Assembly: GCA_023228945.1 (NCBI GenBank)
Contig: JALOAI010000030.1
Span: 1-53,592, forward strand
Direction of reading: 5' to 3'
DNA from: Pigmentiphaga sp.
GTDB taxonomy: Bacteria; Pseudomonadota; Gammaproteobacteria; Burkholderiales; Burkholderiaceae_B
Length of the DNA stretch: 53,592 bases
Below are positions 25,106 to 34,353 of the stretch, in pieces. The notes below the pieces were generated by a model, which ran no database searches, was not told where the DNA came from, and worked only from the letters and a program-made list of their open reading frames with translations. Position numbers and translations under genes: made by a program. How positions within the stretch are numbered: position 1 is the first letter of the stretch; the number at the start of each line of letters is the position of its first letter.

Positions 25106-27490
25106 ATGGCAAGGAAGCCCCCCAAAGACAAATCGCAGGCGGCGCTCGACACCGCCTATCTCAACTCCGACAGCGGGCCGGAGACACCTCCCTCCGCCTC
25201 GACCCGTCAGCCGGCCTTGAAGCAGGCCCGCGCCGTCGGCGAATTGGTTGATAGCCTGCCATTCAACCCCCATAAGGCCGCGGAGTACGGCAATACGACC
25301 GCCCCACCGCCGGCGGGCGGCTCCAGCACCCACCCCGACCGCCGCGCCACCGCCAGCACCCTCTCGGAAGGCAATCGTTCGGAGAAAACCACCACGCAGG
25401 CCGTCGAGGGCGTCAATGCCGCCGATGGCCGGCTCTCGCGGGTGCGGGCCGATGGCAGCGGACAAATGCTCACCACCAACCAGGGGGTGCGGGTCTCGGA
25501 CAATCAGAACTCCCTCAAGGCCGGCCCCCGCGGGCCAGCCCTGCTCAAGGATTTCATCCTGCGGGAAAAGTTGACCCATTTCGACCACGAACGGATCCCG
25601 GAGCGGGTCGTCCATGCCCGCGGCTCGGGCGCCCATGGCTATTTCGAGTGCTACGAGGAGTTGAGCGAACTCACCTGTGCCTCGCTATTTGCCGAGGCCG
25701 GCAAGCAAACTCCGGTGTTCGTCAGGTTCTCTACCGTGGCCGGCGAACGGGGCTCCAAGGATACGGCGCGCGACGTACGCGGCTTCGCGGTGAAGTTCTA
25801 CACCGATGAAGGAAACTGGGACCTGGTGGGCAACAATATGCCGGTGTTCTTCATCCAGGATGCGATGAAGTTTCCCGACCTCGTGCATGCGGTCAAGCCG
25901 GAACCGCACCATGCCATGCCGCAGGCCGCGTCCGCCCACGATACGTTCTGGGATTTCGTCTCGCTGATGCCGGAATCCGCGCATATGCTGATGTGGCTGA
26001 TGTCCGACCGCGCCATCCCCCGCAGCTTTCGGATGATGCAGGGCTTCGGCGTCCATACCTTCCGTTTCGTCAATGCCGACGGCCAATCGCGGTTGGTCAA
26101 GTTTCATTGGACGCCGAAACTGGGCACGCATTCGCTGGTCTGGGACGAAGCCGTCAAGATCGCGGGCGCCGATCCCGATTTCAATCGCCGCGACCTCTGG
26201 GAGGCCATCGAGGCGGGCGAGTATCCGGAGTGGGAGCTGGGCGTCCAGATCTTCGACGAAGCGCAGGCCGAGCAATTCAGCTTCGATGTGCTCGACTCCA
26301 CCAAGATCATTCCCGAAGAGCTGGTTCCCGTTCGGCCCATCGGCCGCATGGTGCTGAACCGGAACCCGGATAACTTTTTCGCCGAAACGGAGCAGGTCGC
26401 GTTTTGTACCGCGCATATCGTGCCCGGCCTGGATTTCACGAACGACCCCTTGCTGGCCGGGCGCATCCATTCCTACGTGGATACCCAGCTGCTGCGCCTG
26501 GGTGGGCCGAACTTTCATGAGATTCCCATCAATGCCCCGCTCGCGCCGGTGCACAATAACCAGCGCGACGGCTTTCATCGCCAGACCATCCATCGCGGCC
26601 GGGCCTCGTACGAACCCAACTCGCTGGGAGGCGGCTGTCCGTTCCAGGCGGGCGCCATGGGATTCACCTCGTTTCCGGAACCGGTTGCCGCGGACGAGGT
26701 GCGCATCAAGCCCGAGAAGTTCGCCGAGCACTACAACCAGGCCACATTGTTCTACCAGAGCCAGACCGAAGCCGAAAAGCGGCACATTATGGCGGCGTTT
26801 GGATTCGAGCTGAGCAAGGTCACGGTTCCCGGCATCCGGCACCGTATGGTGGCCATGCTGCGCAACGTCTCGGAAACCCTGGCGGAGGGAGTGGCGCGCC
26901 ATCTGGGCATGCCAAGCCTGCCCGACCCTTTGCCGCCCGCCACCCAACAGCGTTTCGAACCGGAAGTGACGAAGTCCGAGTACCTCTCGCTGCGCGCCTT
27001 TCCTGGCGAGGCGGGTATCCGTACCCGCAAGATCGCTCTCCTGGCCGTCGACTCCGTGGCGGCCGTCACCGTGGCAGCCGTCTCGAATGCCCTGATCGGG
27101 CAAGGCGCGGTCGTCCGCCTGGTGGGACAACATGTGGGGATGATCCAGGCGGCCGATGGCTCTCCGCTGGATGTCGATGCCTCCTTCGAGAACAGCCCCT
27201 CCGTCTTGTTCGATGCCGTGGTGGTGCCGGACGGCGATGCGGCTGTGGAGTCCTTGGCGTCCAACGGCCTGGCCCTGGAGTTTCTGCGCGACCAGTACCG
27301 GCACGGCAAGCCGATTCTGGCGATCGGCTCGGCCCAGCGCGTGCTGCAACAAGCGGGAATCCCCTGCGAAGCGCCTGATTCCGGCCTGATTCTGGCCGAT
27401 GCCGGCGACGCCAAGACTTTGACGGCTTTCACGGCGGCGCTTGAGAATCACCGCTTCCCGGAGCGGGAGTCCGATCCTCCCGTGGTCTGA
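25106..27490 (+). CDS. katE: Large-subunit catalase HPII (clade 2)
   Basis: A 794-residue haem catalase of the large clade-2 type, slightly longer than E. coli HPII. It destroys hydrogen peroxide. The distal His170 is in RVVHARGSGAHG, Asn243 in DLVGNNMPVFF, and the proximal haem ligand Tyr457 in RIHSYVDTQ. RNPDNFFAETEQVAF is the family's conserved stretch. A C-terminal flavodoxin/amidotransferase-like domain from about residue 640 (RKIALLAVDSVAAVTVAAV) is present, as expected for clade 2. The first 140 residues are hydrophilic and low in complexity, rich in Ser, Thr and Pro. A strong hairpin follows the stop. It is probably a stationary-phase or stress gene, from family knowledge. Confidence 0.95.
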   Translation: MARKPPKDKSQAALDTAYLNSDSGPETPPSASTRQPALKQARAVGELVDSLPFNPHKAAEYGNTTAPPPAGGSSTHPDRRATASTLSEGNRSEKTTTQAVEGVNAADGRLSRVRADGSGQMLTTNQGVRVSDNQNSLKAGPRGPALLKDFILREKLTHFDHERIPERVVHARGSGAHGYFECYEELSELTCASLFAEAGKQTPVFVRFSTVAGERGSKDTARDVRGFAVKFYTDEGNWDLVGNNMPVFFIQDAMKFPDLVHAVKPEPHHAMPQAASAHDTFWDFVSLMPESAHMLMWLMSDRAIPRSFRMMQGFGVHTFRFVNADGQSRLVKFHWTPKLGTHSLVWDEAVKIAGADPDFNRRDLWEAIEAGEYPEWELGVQIFDEAQAEQFSFDVLDSTKIIPEELVPVRPIGRMVLNRNPDNFFAETEQVAFCTAHIVPGLDFTNDPLLAGRIHSYVDTQLLRLGGPNFHEIPINAPLAPVHNNQRDGFHRQTIHRGRASYEPNSLGGGCPFQAGAMGFTSFPEPVAADEVRIKPEKFAEHYNQATLFYQSQTEAEKRHIMAAFGFELSKVTVPGIRHRMVAMLRNVSETLAEGVARHLGMPSLPDPLPPATQQRFEPEVTKSEYLSLRAFPGEAGIRTRKIALLAVDSVAAVTVAAVSNALIGQGAVVRLVGQHVGMIQAADGSPLDVDASFENSPSVLFDAVVVPDGDAAVESLASNGLALEFLRDQYRHGKPILAIGSAQRVLQQAGIPCEAPDSGLILADAGDAKTLTAFTAALENHRFPERESDPPVV

Positions 27491-27501
27491 TGGCCTGCCG
27501 G

Positions 27502-27531
27502 GGTCGGGGCTCGATCGCTGGAGCCCCGACC
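27502..27531. terminator. Perfect 11-bp hairpin after katE
   Basis: GGTCGGGGCTC (27502-27512) and GAGCCCCGACC (27521-27531) pair perfectly around an eight-base loop just after the catalase stop. There is no T-run, so termination is plausible but not certain. Confidence 0.55.
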
Positions 27532-27648
27532 GTCAGCCCACGGCTATATTTCCGGGCCCGCACGGCGCACCGCCGCCCGCCTCCAGGCCTGCCGTCCGCG
27601 GGAACGCCAGATGCTGCGGCTACGCGCACCAGCCTCAGGAGCCTCATC

Positions 27649-27927
27649 ATGATGAACTCAAATCCCGCCACCGACCCTCGGGACGTGCAACCCGAGGATC
27701 CTTATGGCCCCAGCGATTCTTCCGATTCCGCCAGCGACCGGCCCGCCGGAACGCCCGATACCGACGCCGCCGGCACCGGAGAGCGGGCGTCCGCGGCGCC
27801 TCCTTTTCGGGAAGACAACGCGGACCGGCCTGCCGACGTGAGTCCCGATAAACAGGTGGACGCCGATGGCGCCGGCGTGTCGCGGTCTCCGCCCGATCCG
27901 GTACGGAACGGCGGCGTCGAACGATAG
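27649..27927 (+). CDS. Small hydrophilic protein, unknown function
   Basis: A 92-residue, very hydrophilic, probably disordered protein rich in Asp, Pro, Ser, Ala and Gly, beginning MMNSNPATDPRDVQPEDPYGPSD. There is no signal peptide, membrane segment or cysteine. The start is supported by AGGAG about seven bases upstream of the double ATG. It lies 158 bases after katE in the same direction, beyond a hairpin. The composition recalls small stress-tolerance proteins found beside catalase genes, but I do not recognise a family. Confidence 0.6.
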   Translation: MMNSNPATDPRDVQPEDPYGPSDSSDSASDRPAGTPDTDAAGTGERASAAPPFREDNADRPADVSPDKQVDADGAGVSRSPPDPVRNGGVER

Positions 27928-28013
27928 CGGCACGCGCGACTCGCGGCACAGCAGAGAGGAGGGGGCGGCCGCATACTTGGCGGACTCCGCTTCCAAGTGG
28001 GCACCGAAACGGC

Positions 28014-28520
28014 TCAGCCATAATCACCCGCTTTATAAAGCTCGTGATACTTCACGATTCCTTCCAGTGCATATAAAGCGCTGGCTTTTCGGATGGCGGA
28101 TCGCCCCCCGGAAAACCTTTCGGTTGCGCAATAAACCACGGGATTTGCATCGGCGTTGCCACTTTTGAAAACCCATGCATAGCATTGTGTACCGGGCGGT
28201 ATTCGATCATCCGTACCATCGACCACGCCGGTGTTGGACACGGCCACATTCGCCGGGCTCTTGCGCGCGGCGCCCAATGCCATTTCTCGGGCCACTGCTT
28301 CGCTGGTCAGGTTGTTCGCTGCAAGCGTTGCCGACGACACTCCCAGGCATCGTCGCTTGGCTTCAGCGGAGTAAACCACGAAAGCGCAGTCCAGCAACGC
28401 ACCCGCGCCGGGCACATCGGCCAGCATGGCGGATATCAGGCCGGCAGTACAAGATTCCCCCGTGACCATGGTCAAGTCATGGTCCTTCATATAAAGCGCA
28501 ACGCGTTCGAGAGTATTCAT
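28014..28520 (-). CDS. CinA-C/PncC-type nicotinamide-nucleotide amidase
   Basis: A 168-residue protein made only of the CinA C-terminal domain, the PncC type, which hydrolyses nicotinamide mononucleotide to nicotinate mononucleotide in NAD salvage. The signature TGESCTAGLISAMLADVPGAG (residues 20-40) and VAREMALGAARKSPANVAVSNTGVVDG are present. The N-terminal MoCF-like half of full CinA is absent, as usual in PncC. It converges with the small hydrophilic gene. A divergent, truncated DUF892 gene lies to its right. Divergence from typical PncC in the second half (GTQCYAWVFK) leaves activity likely but unproven. Confidence 0.85.
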   Translation of the reverse strand: MNTLERVALYMKDHDLTMVTGESCTAGLISAMLADVPGAGALLDCAFVVYSAEAKRRCLGVSSATLAANNLTSEAVAREMALGAARKSPANVAVSNTGVVDGTDDRIPPGTQCYAWVFKSGNADANPVVYCATERFSGGRSAIRKASALYALEGIVKYHELYKAGDYG

Positions 28521-28820
28521 GATCGTGGCGAATTCAATGGTCCGGGCTCTTGCGGCGTTCCAAGCTCACCAAGCCGGCCCAACCAGCGAAAAGCTTGGAC
28601 CCCATGGCGAGTCATGAGTATGCGCTGACTCCGATGGCCTCAGCATGCCTCGTGCCCGGCCGCTCGAGATGGCTCTTCGCGTCGGTATCGAAAGTGGGAG
28701 TCTCTTCATCACCGTGCGGGGCTCTATTTACCCATTTGTTGCAAGAATGCCCGGTTCGTCATGGGCGACGCGGATAGGGTGATCGGGTGGCGTACCGCCA
28801 CGCATTTTCAAGGAGCCGTT

Positions 28821-29075
28821 ATGCCGGAAGCCAATCGAAACCTGACGGCAACTCTTCACTTTCGACACAAGGAGCCCCAGATGATAGGCGGCGCGAAAAA
28901 GGTGGAACATTATGAGATTGACAGCTATGGCACGTTGTGCGCCTTGGCCAAGCATCTGAAAATGAACGCCGCCCTGACCTTGTTGAAGGCCACCCTCGCG
29001 GAAGAGAAAGCGACGGACGAGAAACTCACCCGCATCGCCGAAGGCGGGGGCAACCAGAAAGCCGCCGCGCAATAG
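28821..29075 (+). pseudogene. Truncated DUF892 (YciF-like) ferritin-like protein
   Basis: The 84 codons end in VEHYEIDSYGTLCALAKHLKMNAALTLLKATLAEEKATDEKLTRIAEGG, which matches the last helices of DUF892/YciF stress proteins. The first half, about 90 residues of the helical bundle with the first metal or helix-pair residues, is missing, and no trace of it is seen in the 300 bases upstream. Two ATG codons, at 28821 and 28881, each have an AAGGAG-type site, so a short protein could still be made. It is most likely a remnant, but a functional mini-protein is not excluded. Confidence 0.65.
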
Positions 29076-29635
29076 CGCAAGCTCTGCCGCCAGCTTGATC
29101 AGACGTATACCGCTGCCCAAACCTGACCACGAACAGGCTTTTGCCAGCCGCAGAATGCTCATGGCAGCCGCCGCATTGCGTCTTCATTGGCGGTAGGCGC
29201 CACCGTTGAAAGGGCCTTTGTTCGCAAGCGTCAGAACCCCCTCCGTCCCTGCGCGGCAAGCCAAGTCAAGAAGCCGGCGGCTCCGGCCAGAAACCGGAGC
29301 CACCGCTTCGTTACCCAACCTACACCCTCCCCTCCTCCCGCCGACCGGACACCCGGCGTTCGGTACGCGTCCCCACTGCCCCCCAACACCACATCTGGCT
29401 GCGAAGAGACGGGATCCGCCAGGCGCCGCGCCTACGCGTTTGCGATGCCTCCTTCCCGCCGCCGCTGCCCCCGCGATCGCCTGCCGGGTGGCGTTACCTG
29501 GCTTCCCGCAGACCAACCTCCATCCGCACGAACCTAGGGAAATCCATAGTGACGAAAAATCAAACTTCTGCATTACTCTGATTTTCAACAGGAAAAATAC
29601 TTTCAAATTTACAAATCAACATAGAAGCCGTCGCT
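29076..29635. other. 560-base intergenic region
   Basis: No gene with coding character is seen. The last 90 bases before 29636 are sharply AT-rich and contain several A- and T-runs, so the promoter of the ThDP-RidA-ABC operon is probably there, though no clear -35/-10 pair stands out. Confidence 0.5.
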
Positions 29636-31342
29636 ATGTCACACGCAGTCCCGGACTCCAACGCTTACCGTCTACTCGCAGCGCTCGGAGCGCGAGGCAT
29701 ACACTCCCTGCTCGCCAATGCCGGCACCGACTTCGCGCCCCTGATCGAGGCCGAGGCGCTGGGCCGATCGCGCGGCGTGGCCATGCCCCGGTTCGTCAAC
29801 GTGCCACACGAGCACACCGCGGTATCGATCGCGCATGGGGCGCACTTGGCCAGCGGGCTTCCGCAGGTCGTGGGCGTGCATCACACGGTAGGCACGGCCA
29901 ACACCGTATCGGCCGTCATGACCGCCGCCCGGGAGCGGATTCCGCTCCTCCTGCTTGCCGGCCGCACCCCTTCGACCGAACAGGGCAACATCGGCTCGCG
30001 CGACGTCATCGTTCATTGGGGTACCGATACGTTCGATCAAGCCGGCATGATCCGCGAGTACACCAAGTGGGACCATGAACTGCGCGAAGGCCAATGCATC
30101 GAAAGTATTCTCGACCGGGCCCTGAGTATCGCCATGTCGGAGCCTCGGGGCCCCGTTTACCTCACGCTGCCGCGCGAGGTGCTGGCAGGCGCCGCGAAAC
30201 CAACGCTATCGCGAAGCCGCCCAGGCCCAGGCGCCAGCGGCGCCGCGCCCGATTCCGCGGCTATCCGCCAACTGGCCGACTGGCTGCTGGCGGCCGAACA
30301 CCCCGTCATCGTCACCTCGCTGGCCGGCCGCGATCCCGGCGCGCCGGAAGCGCTCGCCATGCTGGCCCAGACGGCCGCGATTCCCGTGGTGGAGCACTAT
30401 CCGCGGGTCGTCAACCTGCCTGCCACGCACCCCTTCCATGCCGGCTTCGATCCCGCGGAACTGGTGGCCGAAGCCGATCTGGTCATTTCGCTCGATTGCG
30501 AGGTGCCGTGGATACCGCGTACCACCAATCCGCCCGAGAACGCGCGGATCGTGCATCTCGGCATCGACCCTTTGTTCCCTCGGATTCCGGTCCGCTCCTT
30601 TCCGGTCGACGCGGCGATCATCGGCGAGGCCGGCGCCGCCTTGCGCGCGCTACATCGGGCCTTGAAGCCCCATTGCGAGTCGGATACACCCGCCATGGCG
30701 CGGCGTCGCCTGGCCGCCAGCCAGCGCCAGGAGCGCCGGCGCCAAGAGGCCATGTCGATGCTGCAACCTCCAGCGGATCCCGACGTCATCGATCCCGCCT
30801 GGCTTAGCGCTTGCCTGGGGGAAGTCATCGACGACGACTGCATCGTGCTGAACGAGTACGGCCTGGACCTGCGCCAGACCGCCCTCGATAAGCCCGGCAG
30901 CTTCTTCAGCGCGGGGATCTCGGGTGCGCTCGGCTGGACGCTGCCGGCGGCCTTGGGAATACAAATGGCGCAGCCCCGCAAAACCGCGATCGCCGTTGTG
31001 GGCGATGGCTCCTACATCTTCGGCAATCCGGTTTCCTGCCACTACCTGGCCCAAGCCGAGCAGCTACCTGTTCTTGCCATCGTTCTGAACAACGGCGGCT
31101 ATACCGCCGTGCGGCGGGCCGTCGAAGTGGTCTATCCCGATAGCGTAGCGCTGCAAGAATCCGTCATGCCACTCGCCCAGTTCGCTCCACAGCCCAGCTA
31201 CGAGGGCGTAGCCGCCGCCTGCGGCGCTTATGCCGAGCGCGTCGAGTCGCGCCACGAACTGCGGGCGCGCTTGCGTACCGCCCTCGACATTGTCCGCACG
31301 GAAGGGCGCCAAGTACTGCTCAACGTTATCTGCAAACCCTGA
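29636..31342 (+). CDS. Thiamine diphosphate-dependent enzyme (acetolactate synthase-like)
   Basis: A 568-residue ThDP enzyme with the three-domain layout of the acetolactate synthase/benzoylformate decarboxylase family. The N-terminal Pyr domain carries the catalytic Glu in NVPHEHTAVSIAHG. The middle domain includes PVIVTSLAGRDPGAPEALAML. The C-terminal PP domain has the ThDP motif GDGSYIFGNPVSCHYLAQAEQLPVLAIVLNN (GDG...NN). These enzymes decarboxylate 2-oxo acids and may join the product to an acceptor. It is the first gene of an operon with RidA, an ABC importer and a MarR regulator, so it probably acts on an imported, perhaps amino-group-bearing, compound. The substrate is unknown. Confidence 0.87.
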   Translation: MSHAVPDSNAYRLLAALGARGIHSLLANAGTDFAPLIEAEALGRSRGVAMPRFVNVPHEHTAVSIAHGAHLASGLPQVVGVHHTVGTANTVSAVMTAARERIPLLLLAGRTPSTEQGNIGSRDVIVHWGTDTFDQAGMIREYTKWDHELREGQCIESILDRALSIAMSEPRGPVYLTLPREVLAGAAKPTLSRSRPGPGASGAAPDSAAIRQLADWLLAAEHPVIVTSLAGRDPGAPEALAMLAQTAAIPVVEHYPRVVNLPATHPFHAGFDPAELVAEADLVISLDCEVPWIPRTTNPPENARIVHLGIDPLFPRIPVRSFPVDAAIIGEAGAALRALHRALKPHCESDTPAMARRRLAASQRQERRRQEAMSMLQPPADPDVIDPAWLSACLGEVIDDDCIVLNEYGLDLRQTALDKPGSFFSAGISGALGWTLPAALGIQMAQPRKTAIAVVGDGSYIFGNPVSCHYLAQAEQLPVLAIVLNNGGYTAVRRAVEVVYPDSVALQESVMPLAQFAPQPSYEGVAAACGAYAERVESRHELRARLRTALDIVRTEGRQVLLNVICKP

Positions 31343-31360
31343 AGCCCGGGAGAAAGCCTC

Positions 31361-31720
31361 ATGTCCGACATCATTCGCAAGCAGACCGGCAGCCGCATGA
31401 GCCAGGTCGTCATCCATCAAGGCGTGGCCTATCTGTCGGGACAAGTCTGCCCCGACTACCTGACGCACAGCCCCTCCATCGAGGAGCAGACGCGCAGCGT
31501 CCTGAGTGGCATCGACCAGCTTCTGGCCGAAGCCGGCACCGACAAATCCCGGCTTCTGACGGCGCAGATCTGGCTGGCCGACGTCGAGGAGTTCGACCGC
31601 ATGAACGGCGTCTGGGAGCAATGGATCGATCCCCGCAATCCGCCCGCCCGCGCCACTTGCGGCGTCACCCTCGGACATCCGAACGTCCGCGTGGAGATCA
31701 CCGTGACCGCCGCGGCCTGA
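31361..31720 (+). CDS. RidA family protein (YjgF/UK114)
   Basis: A 119-residue complete RidA-type protein. RidA members hydrolyse reactive enamine and imine intermediates or act in amino-compound breakdown. It starts with MSDIIRKQTGSRMSQVVIHQGVAYLSGQVC and ends with NPPARATCGVTLGHPNVRVEITVTAAA. The Arg in PPARAT is the residue that binds the carboxylate in RidA proteins. It begins 18 bases after the ThDP gene and is certainly cotranscribed. Its presence suggests the pathway passes through an imine, so the substrate probably carries nitrogen. Confidence 0.92.
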   Translation: MSDIIRKQTGSRMSQVVIHQGVAYLSGQVCPDYLTHSPSIEEQTRSVLSGIDQLLAEAGTDKSRLLTAQIWLADVEEFDRMNGVWEQWIDPRNPPARATCGVTLGHPNVRVEITVTAAA

Positions 31721-31797
31721 AGCCAACGGCAAGGCCCCCTTCGCCCCCCGGGGCACGATAGGCAGCAACTCGAAAACCCGACACACTGGAGACAACC

Positions 31798-32790
31798 ATG
31801 CATCACATCAAGTGGATTCTTGCATCCGTTGCAATCACCGCGGCCGCCTCGGCGGCAACCGCCCAAACGGTTCCGACCATTCGCGTCGCATTCAACGCGC
31901 CCGGAGACGAAGCCAAACTATTGATGCGGGAGCACCCGGAACTCTTCCCCGCACTGGGCCGTGATTACAAGATCGATTGGATGCAGTTGCAAGGCACGGC
32001 CACCGTGTCCCAGGCGCTTGTCGCCGGCACGGTGGATTGCGGCGTCAGTGCGCCGCTAACTTTGGCCCAGGCCATCACCGCCGCCAAGCTGGATCCGGTG
32101 CTGCTCGGCGCGACCATCGGAGAATCACCCGAGTCCTTTACCAGCTATTGGGCCGTCAAAGACGACTCCTCGATCCGCTCCCCCGTCGACCTGAAGGGCA
32201 AGACCGTGGCCGTCAACACCATCGGTTCGCAGCTGGACGTCTTCACCCGCATGTGGCTGCAACAGCATGGCCTCGACCCCAACCGCGACGTGAACATCGC
32301 CGAGGTGCCTTTCCCCCTTGCCGAAACCGCCTTGCGCCAGGGCCGGGTGCATTCGATCATCCTGGTGCAGCCCTTTGCTTCCAGGGCCGAGGCGGCGGGC
32401 GGTTTGCGCAAGGTCGGCAGTCTGCGGGAAGTGCAGCCCGATCTCCTGAACCTGATCGAGGTGTGCCGACGCGCTTTCGTGGAAGAGCATCCGGAGGCCG
32501 CCGCCCAGTATGCCAAAGACTTCGCAGCCGCATCCGAGCGCTTTTCCAGCGACAAACCGGGCTCGATCGCCCTGATCGCCAAGACGCTGAAGCTGCCTGC
32601 GCCAGCGCTCGAAGGCTTCATGTTTACCGAACACGATTATCAGCGCTATCCCGATGGCGCCATCAGCCTCCCTTCCGTGCAGAAGAGCTTCGACCTCTTC
32701 TTCGACAACGGCTTGCTGCCCACAAAACTGGACGCGAAGGCGTACATCGTTCCCGGCGTCAGCCTCGTCGCGAAAGAAGGAGCCCAATGA
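31798..32790 (+). CDS. ABC transporter substrate-binding protein (SsuA/TauA-like)
   Basis: A 330-residue periplasmic binding protein of the NMT1/SsuA/TauA type. The signal peptide is MHHIKWILASVAITAAASAATAQ. The body includes VAGTVDCGVSAPLTLAQAITAAKLDP and SPVDLKGKTVAVNTIGSQLDVFTRMWLQQHGLDP, the usual early-lobe motif, and AVNTIGS is the ligand-loop region. Members bind sulfonates, nitrate, taurine, pyrimidines or aromatic acids. Its stop overlaps the start of the ATPase gene, so the transporter genes are coupled. Confidence 0.9.
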   Translation: MHHIKWILASVAITAAASAATAQTVPTIRVAFNAPGDEAKLLMREHPELFPALGRDYKIDWMQLQGTATVSQALVAGTVDCGVSAPLTLAQAITAAKLDPVLLGATIGESPESFTSYWAVKDDSSIRSPVDLKGKTVAVNTIGSQLDVFTRMWLQQHGLDPNRDVNIAEVPFPLAETALRQGRVHSIILVQPFASRAEAAGGLRKVGSLREVQPDLLNLIEVCRRAFVEEHPEAAAQYAKDFAAASERFSSDKPGSIALIAKTLKLPAPALEGFMFTEHDYQRYPDGAISLPSVQKSFDLFFDNGLLPTKLDAKAYIVPGVSLVAKEGAQ

Positions 32791-33587
32791 TGCATTCCCC
32801 CATGGCCCCCCATGCCGAGCCCGCGCTCCGGCTGCGGGGCATCACCAAGCGCTTTCCGGGGCCAAGCACCGACTTCCTCGCCCTGCAGGACATCGACCTG
32901 GAGGTGGGGGCGGGCGAGTTCGTCTCCATCCTGGGCCCCAGCGGGTGCGGCAAGAGCACCTTGCTCTACATGATCGGCGGTTTCATCCCGGCGAGCGCCG
33001 GCAGCATCCAGGCCTCGGGGGCGCCGGTGGCTGGCCCCGGCCGCGATCGCGGCGTAGTGTTCCAGGACGCCTCGCTGTTCCCGTGGCTGACGGTAGGGGA
33101 CAATATCGCCTATGGCTTGCGCGAAGGCGGCATGCGGGGCAAACAGCTTACCGACGCGGTAGCCGACATGCTCTCCATGGTGCACTTGAGCGGCTTTGCG
33201 GACTTTTACCCCGGCCAGTTGTCCGGCGGCATGCGCCAGCGCGTGGCCATTGCGCGCACCCTGGCCTACCAGCCCGACATCCTCCTGATGGACGAGCCCT
33301 TCGGGGCTTTGGACGCCTATACGCGCTCGGTGCTGCAGGATGAGTTGATGCATATCCACGACCGGCAGCGCAAGGCGGTGATCTTCGTCACCCATAGCGT
33401 CGACGAGGCGGTGTATTTGTCGGACCGTGTCGTGGTGCTCGATCGCTCGCCCGGCAGAGTCCACAGCGTGGTCCGCATCGACCTGCCGCGACCGCGGATA
33501 CGGCAGGAGTTGCTGCGCTGCGATGCCTATCAGGAGTATGTCATCGCCCTGGGCACCGTCATGATGGACATGCACGCCGATGCGTAA
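32787..33587 (+). CDS. ABC transporter ATPase (SsuB/TauB-like)
   Basis: A 266-residue ATPase with Walker A GPSGCGKST, the Q-loop in VVFQDASLFPWLTV, signature LSGGMRQRVAIART, Walker B ILLMDEPFGALD and the switch His in VTHSVDEAV. It energises import by the two permeases that follow. ATG overlaps the binding-protein stop codon (ATGA). A second ATG three bases on has a slightly better spacing to AGGAG. It belongs to the nitrate/sulfonate/taurine ATPase group. Confidence 0.92.
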   Translation: MMHSPMAPHAEPALRLRGITKRFPGPSTDFLALQDIDLEVGAGEFVSILGPSGCGKSTLLYMIGGFIPASAGSIQASGAPVAGPGRDRGVVFQDASLFPWLTVGDNIAYGLREGGMRGKQLTDAVADMLSMVHLSGFADFYPGQLSGGMRQRVAIARTLAYQPDILLMDEPFGALDAYTRSVLQDELMHIHDRQRKAVIFVTHSVDEAVYLSDRVVVLDRSPGRVHSVVRIDLPRPRIRQELLRCDAYQEYVIALGTVMMDMHADA

Positions 33588-34353
33588 CGCGCCGAACCTT
33601 GCACTGGCCTGGAAACAGCTGCTGTATTACGTCCTCACCGCCACCGCCCTGCTGCTCATCTGGCAGGTAGTGGCCCAGTGGATCCGGGCCGACTATCTTC
33701 CCGGGCCGGCCGTCGTGCTTCCCCGCCTGGGCGACATGCTCGGCACGCCCGAGCTCTGGTCGGCCCTCGGTGCCAGCCTGTTGCGGCTGGCCATCAGTTT
33801 CGGCCTGGCGCTGGCTGGCGGCATCGCCCTGGGCCTGGCCATCGGCCGCGTGCCGCTCGTCCGGTCGCTGGTGGAGCCCTTGCTGGCCCTTAGCTACCCC
33901 ATACCCAAGGCGGCGATCCTGCCGATCGTGATGCTGTGGTTCGGCGCGGGCGACATCTCCCAGGTCTTCGTCATCGCCACCACCGCCACGCTGCCGATCA
34001 TCTATCACACGGCGGACGGAGCGGGCCGGATCAACGAGCGTCTGCTCTGGGCGGCCGACTCCATGGGTAGCACCCGCCCGCGCCGCCTTTGGCGGGTAAT
34101 CCTGCCAGCCACCCTGCCCGAAATCGCGGCCGGCAGCCGCACCGGCATCATGATGGGCCTGATCGTAATGGTCACCGCCGAGATGATCGCGCGCAACGAC
34201 GGCATAGGCAGCCTATTGTTCATATATTTCGACATGGGCCAGAACATCGACATGTACGCGCTGATCGTGCTGCTCGGCGCCGTAGGGCTAGCGCTCGATA
34301 TGCTCCTGAGATGGCCGATGCGCAGCCTGACACACTGGGCCACCGACCAATGA
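33580..34353 (+). CDS. ABC transporter permease (SsuC-like), first of two
   Basis: A 257-residue integral membrane protein with about six helices. The ATPase-contact loop reads AADSMGSTRPRRLWRVILPATLPEIAAGSRTGI, the standard EAA-type motif of the SsuC/TauC group. Its start overlaps the ATPase stop by eight bases, and its own stop overlaps the next permease start. Having two different permeases in one operon implies a heterodimeric channel, whereas SsuC is normally a homodimer, so this importer resembles the minority with paired permeases. Confidence 0.9.
   Translation: MRNAPNLALAWKQLLYYVLTATALLLIWQVVAQWIRADYLPGPAVVLPRLGDMLGTPELWSALGASLLRLAISFGLALAGGIALGLAIGRVPLVRSLVEPLLALSYPIPKAAILPIVMLWFGAGDISQVFVIATTATLPIIYHTADGAGRINERLLWAADSMGSTRPRRLWRVILPATLPEIAAGSRTGIMMGLIVMVTAEMIARNDGIGSLLFIYFDMGQNIDMYALIVLLGAVGLALDMLLRWPMRSLTHWATDQ

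Noticed and set aside
25685..27451. Long minus-strand open frame opposite katE
   Set aside because: Pure antisense of the catalase with no family resemblance.
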